Part shown: positions 8,794 to 16,748 of the stretch, piece by piece | Numbering within the stretch: position 1 is the first letter of the stretch | Layout of the letters: the number at the start of each line of letters is the position of its first letter | From: CAYVTZ01 sp964454685 | GTDB lineage: Bacteria; Bacillota; Clostridia; Christensenellales; Christensenellaceae | Direction: 5' to 3' | DNA: 64,000 bases | Assembly (NCBI GenBank): GCA_964454685.1 | Contig: CAYVTZ010000004.1 | Span: forward strand, 52,740 to 116,739 | The notes under the pieces: generated by a model | Database searches by the model: none | What the model saw: only the letters and a program-made list of their open reading frames with translations | What the model was told of the DNA's origin: nothing | Program-made: the position numbers and the translations under genes

Positions 8794-8981
8794 TGTATTC
8801 ATCCTTATATACCCCTGTTTCGCAAAATTAATTTATGTGCAATGCATGATTCATCTAAGTCTGTCCTTGTGTTGTGTTCGCGTTGACATCTTGTAAAATT
8901 GAGCTGATCGGCGAATATGACCGATTCTTCCTTCAATATTTCATACTTCTGTAATATTCGTAAATCTTTTTTGATATTATT

Positions 8982-8993
8982 TTGAACGTTCCA
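8982..8993. promoter_or_regulatory. Candidate LacI-type operator
   Basis: TTGAACGTTCCA is palindromic around a central CpG (GAACGTTC, 8984-8991), the pattern typical of LacI/GalR operators. Its right half, ACGTTCCA, recurs at 9162-9169 inside the plus-strand SDR promoter. The operon encodes a LacI regulator. Assignment is by pattern only. Confidence 0.45.
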
Positions 8994-9156
8994 TTTATTG
9001 TAGCTTTATCCTATCACAGCTCATGATGAAATGCAATACTTTTTTCTGTTTTTTCACTATTCTTGCAAATTTGCGACTATTACAACGATTTCTTGAAAAA
9101 AATTCGCTGAAACAAGCGGCTTTGCGCACCTTCCTCACTCCAATTTCCACAAATTA

Positions 9157-9185
9157 TTGACACGTTCCAATTTTGTTGTTACAAT
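9157..9185 (+). promoter_or_regulatory. Sigma-70-type promoter of divergent SDR gene
   Basis: TTGACA (9157-9162) and TACAAT (9180-9185) are separated by exactly 17 bp, about 70 bp before the start codon. The spacer begins with ACGTTCCA overlap shared with the candidate operator at 8982-8993, so a repressor there would block polymerase. Confidence 0.8.
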
Positions 9186-9255
9186 GATGACAGTTTCGCA
9201 CTTTACTTTCGCATCAGCCAATATCAATCAAACGCAATAACTGGAGGGTTATATT

Positions 9256-10041
9256 ATGAATACAAAAAGAGTCGCCATCGTAACCGGTGGTACCCGTGGC
9301 ATGGGAGAAGACATTTCAAAAGCACTTGCCAAGGACGGCAACACCGTTGTCGCCGTATATCATTCGAATGAAGCCAGCGCAAAAAAGACGCTTGCCGAGC
9401 TGCAAGCCATCGAGCCAAGCTGCACGATCATCCAAGGGGATGTCAGCATCAAGGCGGATGTCGATCGCATCGCCAGCACCGTCGCACAGCAATTCGGCAG
9501 AATCGATATCCTGATCAACAATGCGGGCATCTTTAATTTCGCCTTCATGGATGAAATGACAGAAGAATATCTCGATCGCATCATGAATGTCAACTTCAAA
9601 AGTCAATTTTTGATGACGCAGGCGGTTGCGCCATATATGAAGAAGAATATGTACGGACGCGTGGTCGGCGCTTCCTCCATTTCCAGCTCCATCGCAGATG
9701 TGGGGCTCATCGGCTATGGATGCAGCAAAGCGGCAGTCGATATGTTCATCACCATCGCCGCAGGAGAGCTTGCCCCCTATAACATCACGGTCAACGCCTA
9801 TGCACCCGGCATCACGCACACCGATATGACGGACGCGATGATCAAAGAACGCGGCACCGAGCAGGCAAAGCAAATCGCGCTCAATCGCTTTGGTTCCGGA
9901 GAAGAGGTTGCCAATCTGGTTGCGTTCCTCGCTTCGGAAAAGGCAAGCTATGTAACCGGCGTCATCGTTCCCGTCGACGGCGGATTCTTTAAGGTGCAAA
10001 ATCCCTACCGCGCACACGAATACGCAGCGCAAAAAAAATAA
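9256..10041 (+). CDS. SDR-family oxidoreductase, divergent copy
   Basis: Second short-chain dehydrogenase, 261 residues, transcribed away from the sugar operon. It shows VTGGTRGMG at residue 9, NNAGIF, and the Ser-Tyr-Lys triad in ASSISSS and GYGCSKAAV. The loop after the second strand (VYHSNEASAKK) lacks an acidic residue and has an Asn, so NADPH use is plausible, unlike the operon SDR. Start ATG follows GGAGGG. It resembles FabG-like acyl or sugar reductases; its divergent pairing with the sugar operon suggests a shared pathway. The C-terminal extension after GGFF is short and polar. Confidence 0.92.
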   Translation: MNTKRVAIVTGGTRGMGEDISKALAKDGNTVVAVYHSNEASAKKTLAELQAIEPSCTIIQGDVSIKADVDRIASTVAQQFGRIDILINNAGIFNFAFMDEMTEEYLDRIMNVNFKSQFLMTQAVAPYMKKNMYGRVVGASSISSSIADVGLIGYGCSKAAVDMFITIAAGELAPYNITVNAYAPGITHTDMTDAMIKERGTEQAKQIALNRFGSGEEVANLVAFLASEKASYVTGVIVPVDGGFFKVQNPYRAHEYAAQKK

Positions 10042-10122
10042 CTTCCGGTCTGTCGATCCAGCCGCAGCAGCCTGTGCGTACAACATTACTTTTTTGATAC
10101 GCCGCAATTACTTTTCCTCACC

Positions 10123-10158
10123 AAAAAACCGCACACATTCTATCGTATGCGGTTTTTT
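10123..10158. terminator. Bidirectional intrinsic terminator
   Basis: AAAAAACCGCA (10123-10133) pairs perfectly with TGCGGTTTTTT (10148-10158). T-runs occur in both directions, so it can end the plus-strand SDR transcript and the minus-strand RiPP precursor transcript, whose stop is 15 bp away. Confidence 0.9.
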
Positions 10159-10172
10159 AATGGATCTTTCGT

Positions 10173-10541
10173 TTAAAAGAGACGCTGCCCCGTGCCGCTG
10201 CCGCAGCAGTAGCAGCTGAAGTTGCTGGTCGCGCCGTTTTCGCCCTCACCGTTGTACGGACACGCGCATCCGTTATCCCCTACGCCCGCACCGCTGCAGT
10301 TGCAATATCGTCCGCCGCTCACCGACATCAATTCATCTTCCATCATCTCCCCTTCCGGTGGCGCAAAGTCTGCTACCACAAAGGAAAATCCATGTTTTTT
10401 TGCAAAAGGGATCATGTGCTGCTCAAGCGCCTCGTCCCGTGCAGACACGTGCTCAATCTTACGACTTACCTCTTTAAATTCCTCTTGCATCGCTGCATCA
10501 CCCTGCACCTTCAGCAAAAATTCTCTGATTTTGTCACTCAT
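10173..10541 (-). CDS. Nif11-type RiPP precursor peptide, cysteine-rich core
   Basis: A 122-residue peptide with the layout of Nif11/NHLP ribosomal natural product precursors. Residues 1-77 are a helical acidic leader (FLLKVQGD near 8, ALEQHMIPFAKKHGFSF near 38) ending in ELMSVSGG, a double-glycine cleavage signal at 76-77. The remaining 45 residues are Gly/Asn/Ser-rich with seven cysteines at 80, 82, 92, 94, 110, 112 and 113. ATG 10541 follows AAAGGAG. No LanM, radical SAM, cyclodehydratase or peptidase-transporter gene lies in the window, so modification would need enzymes elsewhere. It sits at the downstream end of the polysaccharide cluster. The leader family is fairly secure; the product is unknown. 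Confidence 0.8.
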   Translation of the reverse strand: MSDKIREFLLKVQGDAAMQEEFKEVSRKIEHVSARDEALEQHMIPFAKKHGFSFVVADFAPPEGEMMEDELMSVSGGRYCNCSGAGVGDNGCACPYNGEGENGATSNFSCYCCGSGTGQRLF

Positions 10542-10600
10542 GGTTCCTGCTCCTTTCCTGACCTGTCATCTTCGGTATTTAAAATGCAAAACATTCGCTT

Positions 10601-10617
10601 GCACAGATCTTCTGTGC
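10601..10617 (-). promoter_or_regulatory. Hairpin in leader of RiPP precursor gene
   Basis: GCACAGA (10601-10607) and TCTGTGC (10611-10617) form a 7-bp perfect stem with a 3-base loop, 60 bp upstream of the precursor start. It has no T-run. A weak TATACA-like -10 lies further upstream near 10645-10650, so the peptide gene may have its own promoter. Confidence 0.35.
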
Positions 10618-10705
10618 GCCGCAGTCGTATGCACCCTATTGCTTGTATAACGCACCGGATTCGTCAGTATCCCACAATTTCATAAAATCTCGGTTTTTTT
10701 TGAGG

Positions 10706-11644
10706 TTATTGTCTTTCATCGTTGCGCTCTTTGGTAATGTAGATCGGGCGCTTCTTCACTTCCAGATACATCTTCGCCAGATATTGGTTGGATATCCCCG
10801 TGCAAAACAACTGAATGCCCCCAACCAGCAAAATGATGCACGCCAGCGTCGGCCAGCCTGCCACCGGATCGCCCCAAATCAGCGTTTTGATGACGATAAT
10901 CACAATCAGTACCGCCGAAACCAAAAACATCAGCACCCCAATGATGGATGCAATGGCAAGCGGCGCGGTCGTAAAGCCCACAAATCCCTCAATCGAATAC
11001 ATCAGCAGCTTCCAGAAAGACCACTTGGTCTCTCCCGCCACGCGCTTCACGTTCTCATATTCCAGCCATTTGGTTTCAAATCCCACCCAGGAAAAAATGC
11101 CCTTGGAAAATCGATTGTATTCGCAAAGCTGCAATACCGCTTCCAGCATCTGCCGCGTCATCAAGCGATAATCCCGCGCGCCGTCTACAATCTTTGTCTG
11201 CGTCATGCGGTTGATCATCCGGTAAAAGGTACGCGCAAAAAAGGACCGGATCATCGGTTCCCCCTTTCGCGTCACTCGCCGTGTGGCAACGCAATCATAC
11301 CCTCCCTGCCGAAGCTCCGCAAACATCTGCTCCAACAGATAAGGCGGGTCCTGCAAGTCCGCGTCCATCACACCGATATAATCCCCCGTCGCCGTCTGAA
11401 ACCCCGCGTACATCGCCGCTTCCTTACCAAAGTTGCGGGAAAAAGACACATACTTCACCCGCTCATCTTCCGTCGCCAGCGCGCGCAGTACCGCCAATGT
11501 TGCATCTGTCGATCCATCATCCACAAACACAAGTTCAAACGCCGCTTGGGGCATCTTCGCCGCCTGCTCGGTGATCGCTTGGTAGAAAAACGGCAGCGCC
11601 TCCTGTTCGTTATAGCAAGGCACCACAATACTGATTTTGTCCAT
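10706..11644 (-). CDS. Family 2 glycosyltransferase, polyprenyl-phosphate type (GtrB/DPM-like)
   Basis: Transfers a sugar from a nucleotide donor to polyprenyl phosphate on the inner membrane face. The 312-residue protein has the GT2 start ISIVVPCYNEQ, the metal-binding DADLQDPP, and RDYRLMTR, followed by two C-terminal membrane helices (about residues 230-253 and 262-290), as in GtrB and bacterial DPM homologues. The ATG at 11644 comes one base after the pseG stop; an in-frame ATG at 11656 overlapping pseG is possible. It is the last gene of the polysaccharide operon. The donor may be UDP- or GDP-sugar; a lipid-linked sugar for outer-face glycosylation is the usual role. Confidence 0.9.
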   Translation of the reverse strand: MDKISIVVPCYNEQEALPFFYQAITEQAAKMPQAAFELVFVDDGSTDATLAVLRALATEDERVKYVSFSRNFGKEAAMYAGFQTATGDYIGVMDADLQDPPYLLEQMFAELRQGGYDCVATRRVTRKGEPMIRSFFARTFYRMINRMTQTKIVDGARDYRLMTRQMLEAVLQLCEYNRFSKGIFSWVGFETKWLEYENVKRVAGETKWSFWKLLMYSIEGFVGFTTAPLAIASIIGVLMFLVSAVLIVIIVIKTLIWGDPVAGWPTLACIILLVGGIQLFCTGISNQYLAKMYLEVKKRPIYITKERNDERQ

Positions 11645-11645
11645 C

Positions 11646-12647
11646 TTAGTTCCCATCCGTGATTCCGCATTGCAGAATCAGCGCGTCTGCCAGCCGTCCT
11701 GCACCCTTGCCGTCTACGGCGGCGCGCGCGGTGTCTCCCAGCTGCTTGCGCAGCGTTGGTTCCTTTTGCAACCGCTCCGTCAGCACACGAATACGCTCAA
11801 ATAAGTCTCCATCCTCAAATTTTCCCGCACACAGCATCAAACCCTTTTGCTGCATCGTCTGTGCCGCCATAATCTGGTTGTCGGTAAAGGAAAAGGTCAC
11901 CGTAGGCAGCCCGCAGCAGCAAAGCTCATAGAGCGTCGTCCCCGCCGCCGAAATCGCCATATCCGCCTGCATCATCAACCGGTGCATCTCCCGCACATCA
12001 TGCTGCACACAAATCTGCTCATCCGCCATCTGCTCGATCTCGCACGCATAGCAGTTGAGTCTGCCTACCACCACATCAAAGCACACATCCCGCATCCCGC
12101 GCAGCTCACGCAGAATTCCGCGCGTCAAATCCAAATTATCCGTGCCGCCCGTCGAAATCAAGATGCGTCGCATACGCTGATAATCCCGCTGCACCGTCAT
12201 CTGCGCAAATTCCGCGCGCAACGGCGCATATTGCGTGCCCAATAGCGTCACACCGTCAGGATATTCAAACGCATCCGCATACACATTGTAATTGATGATG
12301 ATGTCCGCACCCTTCGGCACTGTTCCGTAATCAAAAAAAAGCGCAGTGGTCGTCTCTTCATGACGCTCAAAATAATCACCATCCGCAAAATAGCTGTCCA
12401 CCAGCATGAGGTCAGCCGCCCATTGCCTGCAAACAAAGCTTACATCCTCACCGGATAAGTCGTCGTATCGTCCGGTGATTTCCAATGCATCAAATCCCTG
12501 CGCCCGCAGCAGTTCCGCCGCGTCGATGCTCACAAACAGGACTTGCGCGCCCCGCTCCCGCAGCGCATGCGCCACAGATAAGCAGCGCATCACATGTCCC
12601 GTGCCAATTTCCTGATTCCCGTCTACGCGTATGATAATTCTAGCCAT
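11646..12647 (-). CDS. pseG: PseG/SpsG-like nucleotide-sugar hydrolase
   Basis: A GT-B-fold hydrolase of 333 residues. In pseudaminic acid synthesis PseG removes UDP from UDP-2,4-diacetamido-trideoxy-altrose. Visible features are the N-terminal GTGHVMRCL motif with its catalytic His, the ISTGGTDN loop and the SAAGTTLYELCCCGLP nucleotide-binding segment. ATG 12647 follows AGGA; a TTG at 12665 would overlap the upstream gene and is less likely. No pseB, pseC, pseH, pseI or pseF gene is present nearby, so the enzyme either serves a pathway encoded elsewhere or has a different substrate. It lies between the phosphohexomutase and GT2 genes. Confidence 0.8.
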   Translation of the reverse strand: MARIIIRVDGNQEIGTGHVMRCLSVAHALRERGAQVLFVSIDAAELLRAQGFDALEITGRYDDLSGEDVSFVCRQWAADLMLVDSYFADGDYFERHEETTTALFFDYGTVPKGADIIINYNVYADAFEYPDGVTLLGTQYAPLRAEFAQMTVQRDYQRMRRILISTGGTDNLDLTRGILRELRGMRDVCFDVVVGRLNCYACEIEQMADEQICVQHDVREMHRLMMQADMAISAAGTTLYELCCCGLPTVTFSFTDNQIMAAQTMQQKGLMLCAGKFEDGDLFERIRVLTERLQKEPTLRKQLGDTARAAVDGKGAGRLADALILQCGITDGN

Positions 12648-12661
12648 TTCATTCCTATTCT

Positions 12662-14377
12662 TCAAACTCCCAATATCTCATGCACATCGCGCGAGATTTC
12701 CCGCATACACGCCGCCGCCTGCCGCTCGCCTTCACCGCGCAGCGAATAATAGATTTTGATTTTCGGCTCGGTTCCCGAAGGTCGCACCACCACACTGCCG
12801 CCGCTTGCAAGCGCAAAGCCCATCACATCCGATTGCGGCAATGCCAATCGCTCCATATGCGCACCTTGTGTGCGTGTGCCCGCCCAATAGTCGGACACGC
12901 TCGCCACCGCGTCGCCGCCCAGCTTTTGCGGCGGGTTTCGGCGCAAGTTTTTCATCATCTCATTCATGCGCGCCATGCCGTCCGCACCCTCAAACGCAAA
13001 GCTTTCCAGCACCTCATGGTAATATCCGTATCGCGCATAAATTGCCTGCAACGCATCCATCAGCGTCATACCCTGCCGCCGATAGTCCTCCGCCATCTCG
13101 CAAATGAGCACCGCGGCATTCACCGCATCCTTGTCTCGCGCATGCGTACCCGAAAGATACCCGTAGCTTTCCTCAAATCCGAAGATAAACCGCTGCTTCT
13201 CTCCCTGCTGTTCCAGCGCGCCGATGTATTCACCGATAAACTTAAAGCCCGTCAGCGTATTCTCCAACGTCACTTGGTATGCACTTGCAATCGCCTGCGC
13301 CAGTTCCGTCGTCACAATGGTCTTGACCGCCACCGCGCGTTCCGGCATATTGCCGTTTTGTGTCCGCATCCGGCACACATATTCCAACAGCAAAACGCCC
13401 ATTTGGTTGCCGTTGATCAGGTGATATTCTCCCTCATGCAGCACCGCGCAACCCACACGATCACAGTCGGGATCAGTCGCCAGCAAAAGTTGCCCACCGC
13501 AGGCACGGCAAGTTTCCAGCCCCAGCCTCAGCGCCTCTTTTTCCTCAGGATTTGGATAAGGGCACGTGGGAAATTCAGAATCCGGCAGCTCCTGCTGCGT
13601 CACCACCGTCACATCCCGCATTCCCATACGCTGCAAAACGCGGCGCACCGGCTTGTTCCCCGTACCGTTCAGCGGCGCATAAACCACCTTCAGGGTGCCC
13701 TCACGCTCCGGCTGCATCCGGCACGCCAGCACCGCCTCATCAAAGGCGTCTGTCACCTGCTGCGGCACATAGCAGATTTTCCCTTGTGCCAACAGCGCAT
13801 CAAAATCGCCCGTCCGCACACCGTCAAACACATCCGCCCGCGCAATCTCCTGCGTGATGCGCTCTGCCGCCGCAAGCGTGATTTGGCATCCGTCCGCGCC
13901 ATACACTTTATAACCGTTATATTGCGCAGGATTGTGGCTTGCCGTCACCACAATGCCGCCGCTGCATTGCAGCGCCCGCACGGCAAAGGACAGCATCGGC
14001 GTGGGCATCAATTCCGCAAAAAGGTGTACCTTCACGCCGTTCGCCGCCAGCACCGTGGCCGCTGTTCGCGCAAACAAGTCCGAATTTTTGCGGCTGTCGT
14101 ACGCAATCGCCACAGAAGGCCGCTCAAACTGCGCATTCAAATACTGTGCCAGCCCCTGCGTCGCCTTGCCTACCGTAAAAATATTCATTCGGTTGCAACC
14201 CGCGCCGATCACGCCGCGCAGTCCGCCCGTTCCAAAGGACAGCTCCTTAAAAAAGCGATCCTCAATTTCTTTTTCTTTGCCTGCAATGCCAATCAGCTCC
14301 TGTTTCAGTTCGCCGTCGGTTCTTGCCAGCCATCGTTCATATTGTTGCTGCATTTTTTCCTTTGCTTCGGCGCTCAT
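12662..14377 (-). CDS. Phosphoglucomutase/phosphomannomutase
   Basis: Interconverts hexose 6- and 1-phosphates, feeding GDP-mannose and UDP-glucose synthesis. The 571-residue protein is of the long PGM2-like class. It shows the phosphoserine loop TASHNP near residue 150, the Mg-binding DPDCDRVG loop, the sugar-binding GFEESYGY segment and the C-terminal RPSGTEPKIK phosphate-binding loop. The start codon overlaps the manC stop by 4 bp, a typical translational coupling. Within this operon it would convert mannose or glucose 6-phosphate for the neighbouring manC and ugd products. All catalytic motifs are intact. Confidence 0.93.
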   Translation of the reverse strand: MSAEAKEKMQQQYERWLARTDGELKQELIGIAGKEKEIEDRFFKELSFGTGGLRGVIGAGCNRMNIFTVGKATQGLAQYLNAQFERPSVAIAYDSRKNSDLFARTAATVLAANGVKVHLFAELMPTPMLSFAVRALQCSGGIVVTASHNPAQYNGYKVYGADGCQITLAAAERITQEIARADVFDGVRTGDFDALLAQGKICYVPQQVTDAFDEAVLACRMQPEREGTLKVVYAPLNGTGNKPVRRVLQRMGMRDVTVVTQQELPDSEFPTCPYPNPEEKEALRLGLETCRACGGQLLLATDPDCDRVGCAVLHEGEYHLINGNQMGVLLLEYVCRMRTQNGNMPERAVAVKTIVTTELAQAIASAYQVTLENTLTGFKFIGEYIGALEQQGEKQRFIFGFEESYGYLSGTHARDKDAVNAAVLICEMAEDYRRQGMTLMDALQAIYARYGYYHEVLESFAFEGADGMARMNEMMKNLRRNPPQKLGGDAVASVSDYWAGTRTQGAHMERLALPQSDVMGFALASGGSVVVRPSGTEPKIKIYYSLRGEGERQAAACMREISRDVHEILGV

Positions 14378-15399
14378 TTCCGAAAGGCCTTCGCCACTTC
14401 GCCCACTTGCGCCGCTTTGTCCATGTCCGCAACCAAAACATTATCGCCGTTGCGGATCACCACCACATTATTAAGTCCAATGCACACGATTTTTCCGTCG
14501 CCACTGACATACGAGTCCGTCGTGTCCTGCAAGATAATCTGCGCGCCGTTCGCCACATTGCCCGCCGCGTCGCGTTTGGATTGCGCATGCAAGCTGCGAT
14601 ATCCTCCCACATCACTCCATCCAAAGCTCGCCGGAATGCAGTATGCTCGATCCGTCTTTTCCATCACGGCATAGTCGATAGAGATGGACGGCACGCGATC
14701 AAACGCGCGCGCCACATCGTATACATTGTCCGGATCCACCCCTTCAAACGCCCGCCAAACTTCCGGCGCGTGGGTGCGAAACTCCTCCAGCATGGTCTGT
14801 GCGTCAAAGATAAACATTCCGCTGTTCCATAGATAATGCCCCGCATCCAAAAAGCGTTGCGCCGTAAGCGCATCCGGCTTTTCGTGGAATGCCACCAGCT
14901 CCTCCGCCGATTCGTTCACGCGATAGTCCTCGGACGGCACTTCTATGTATCCATATCCGGTCTCGGGATGCGTCGGCTGAACGCCAAACGTTACAATGCA
15001 GCCGCGCTCCGCCTGCTTGATCGCGTGTTGCAGTGCCGACTGAAACGCGCGTTCCTCTTTAATCACATGGTCTGAGGGCATCACCACAACCGTGCCACCC
15101 CCCCATGATTTTGCAATGCGCAGCGTCGCCCACAAAATGCAGGGCGCCGTGTTCTTCGCCATCGGTTCCGCCATCACGTTGATGTCTCCTGCAAACTGCT
15201 CATCCACCAACGCGGCATAATCCTGCCCCGTCAACACAAATTGCCGCTGCAAGGGAATCATACCCTGCACTCTTCGGCTGGTCTCCACCAGCATGCTATG
15301 CTGCGCAAACAGGTTCAAAAACTGTTTGGGCTTGCTTGTATCACTAAGCGGCCAAAGGCGCGTTCCCGCGCCCCCTGCCAGTATCACACAACTGTTCAT
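14374..15399 (-). CDS. manC: Mannose-1-phosphate guanylyltransferase
   Basis: Makes GDP-mannose from mannose 1-phosphate and GTP. The 341-residue protein is the short form without a phosphomannose isomerase domain. The N-terminal signature LAGGAGTRLWPLS with SKPKQF is clear, as are VMPSDHVI, GYGYIEV and FHEKPD. ATG 15399 follows GAGGA; a GTG 12 bp upstream overlaps that site and is unlikely. The stop overlaps the mutase start. GDP-mannose is the substrate of gmd in the same operon, which links the two ends of the cluster. Confidence 0.94.
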   Translation of the reverse strand: MNSCVILAGGAGTRLWPLSDTSKPKQFLNLFAQHSMLVETSRRVQGMIPLQRQFVLTGQDYAALVDEQFAGDINVMAEPMAKNTAPCILWATLRIAKSWGGGTVVVMPSDHVIKEERAFQSALQHAIKQAERGCIVTFGVQPTHPETGYGYIEVPSEDYRVNESAEELVAFHEKPDALTAQRFLDAGHYLWNSGMFIFDAQTMLEEFRTHAPEVWRAFEGVDPDNVYDVARAFDRVPSISIDYAVMEKTDRAYCIPASFGWSDVGGYRSLHAQSKRDAAGNVANGAQIILQDTTDSYVSGDGKIVCIGLNNVVVIRNGDNVLVADMDKAAQVGEVAKAFRK

Positions 15400-15411
15400 C
15401 CGAATCCTCAC

Positions 15412-16737
15412 TTACCATTTTATATTTTCGATGATCTCGTGCCGTCCCACCGGCCTTCTTCCGATGGATTCATACACCACGCACAATTCATCCATCTTGT
15501 CAAGTTCAAAGCAGTTCCGCCCGTCAAAAATCAGCGGCGTTTTCATCCTCTTTTCAAATTGCGTCACATCAAACGCACGAATCTCCGGCAGTTCCGTAAA
15601 AATCATGCAGCAATCCACATCTTGCAATGCTTCCTCTATGCTTGCAACGCAAGTCACACCCTCGCCCAGCACCCCTGCCGCCTGCTCGCAGGCCAACGGG
15701 TCATACAGTTTCACCTTCGCGCCTTCTTCCAATAATATGGAAAGATTCACCAGCGAAGGCGCCTCCCGCAAATCATCCGTGCCCGGCTTAAATGTCGCGC
15801 CCAGCGCCGCCACGTTCAGTCCCTCAAAGCTCTCAAAATGGCTGCGCGCCTTCTTAATCAGCCGCACGCGCTGCCGTTCATTTACGTCAATCGCCGCCTT
15901 CACGGTCTTGATTTCATAATCATTGATCATAGAAAGCCAGTGCAGTGCCTTGGTGTCCTTGGGAAAGCAGGAGCCGCCATAGCCAATGCCCGCATTCAGG
16001 AATTTATTACCGATGCGGCTGTCATATCCCATGCCGCGCGTCACAAGGTCGATGTCCGCGCCAATCATCTCGCACAAATTCGCAATCTCGTTCACATAGG
16101 AAATCTTGAGCGCCAAAAAGTCGTTGGACGCATATTTCACCATTTCCGCACTTCGCCGATCCATCATCAGCAGTTCACCGGGAAAGTCCCGATACATTTG
16201 CGCCATCACATCCCGCGCCCAGTCCTCGTTTGCGCCCACCACGATACGCGCAGGCTGCAAGGTGTCGTAAACCGCTGTTCCCTGCGCCAGAAATTCCGGG
16301 TTTGAAACCACCGCAATGCGCTTGTCCTCCGCTTGTTGCGCAAAAAAGCGTTCGATTTTATCGTTCGTTCCAATGGGCACAGTGGATTTAATCACCACCA
16401 CGCACTCGGGCGGCGCACATGCCGCAATCGTCTTGACGCACGCATGCACATAGCCAAGGTTAGCGGAGCCGTCCTTCTTCTCCGGCGTTCCCACACATAC
16501 CATCACCACTTGCGAATCCGCCGCCGCACGCGCACCGTCCGTCGTATAAGTCAGCCGTGCCGCGTTCTTCGCCATCAACTCCGGCACATCCTTTTCGCTG
16601 ATAGGCGAAACGCCGTTTTGCATCATCTCAATTTTCTTGGGGTCCGTGTCCACACAGTAGACGTAATGTCCCTTGTCTGCAAGGCACACCGCCGTCACCA
16701 GGCCGACATACCCGACGCCAAAAACCGTAATCTTCAT
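15412..16737 (-). CDS. ugd: UDP-glucose 6-dehydrogenase
   Basis: Oxidises UDP-glucose to UDP-glucuronate using NAD. The 441-residue protein has the Rossmann motif GVGYVGLVTA at residue 6, VGTP, the E-F-L segment NPEFLAQG, and the catalytic cysteine in GYGGSCFPKD. GDP-mannose dehydrogenase is related, but the overall pattern (FKPGTDDLREAP) fits the UDP-glucose branch. ATG 16737 follows AGAGGAG, which itself overlaps the stop of the preceding glycosyltransferase. The product suggests the exported glycan contains glucuronate or a derivative. Confidence 0.93.
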   Translation of the reverse strand: MKITVFGVGYVGLVTAVCLADKGHYVYCVDTDPKKIEMMQNGVSPISEKDVPELMAKNAARLTYTTDGARAAADSQVVMVCVGTPEKKDGSANLGYVHACVKTIAACAPPECVVVIKSTVPIGTNDKIERFFAQQAEDKRIAVVSNPEFLAQGTAVYDTLQPARIVVGANEDWARDVMAQMYRDFPGELLMMDRRSAEMVKYASNDFLALKISYVNEIANLCEMIGADIDLVTRGMGYDSRIGNKFLNAGIGYGGSCFPKDTKALHWLSMINDYEIKTVKAAIDVNERQRVRLIKKARSHFESFEGLNVAALGATFKPGTDDLREAPSLVNLSILLEEGAKVKLYDPLACEQAAGVLGEGVTCVASIEEALQDVDCCMIFTELPEIRAFDVTQFEKRMKTPLIFDGRNCFELDKMDELCVVYESIGRRPVGRHEIIENIKW

Positions 16738-16748
16738 GTATTCTCCTC

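Larger units (their letters stand above)
8794..9255. other. Divergent control region between two SDR genes
   Basis: This 460-bp stretch has no gene. It separates the minus-strand sugar operon from the plus-strand SDR gene and must hold both promoters. On the plus strand a strong promoter is visible (9157-9185). On the minus strand only weak candidates are seen. A perfect GCAAATTTGC palindrome lies at 9065-9074, and a CpG-centred palindrome at 8982-8993. Confidence 0.7.

Noticed and set aside
11646..12647. A complete pseudaminic acid pathway
   Set aside because: Only the PseG-like gene is present; no dehydratase, aminotransferase, acetyltransferase, synthase or cytidylyltransferase of that pathway is in the window.
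12680..14674. A 664-codon plus-strand open frame opposite the hexomutase and manC genes
   Set aside because: It is the shadow of two genes with intact catalytic motifs; its product is His/Arg-rich without domains and it crosses a gene junction.
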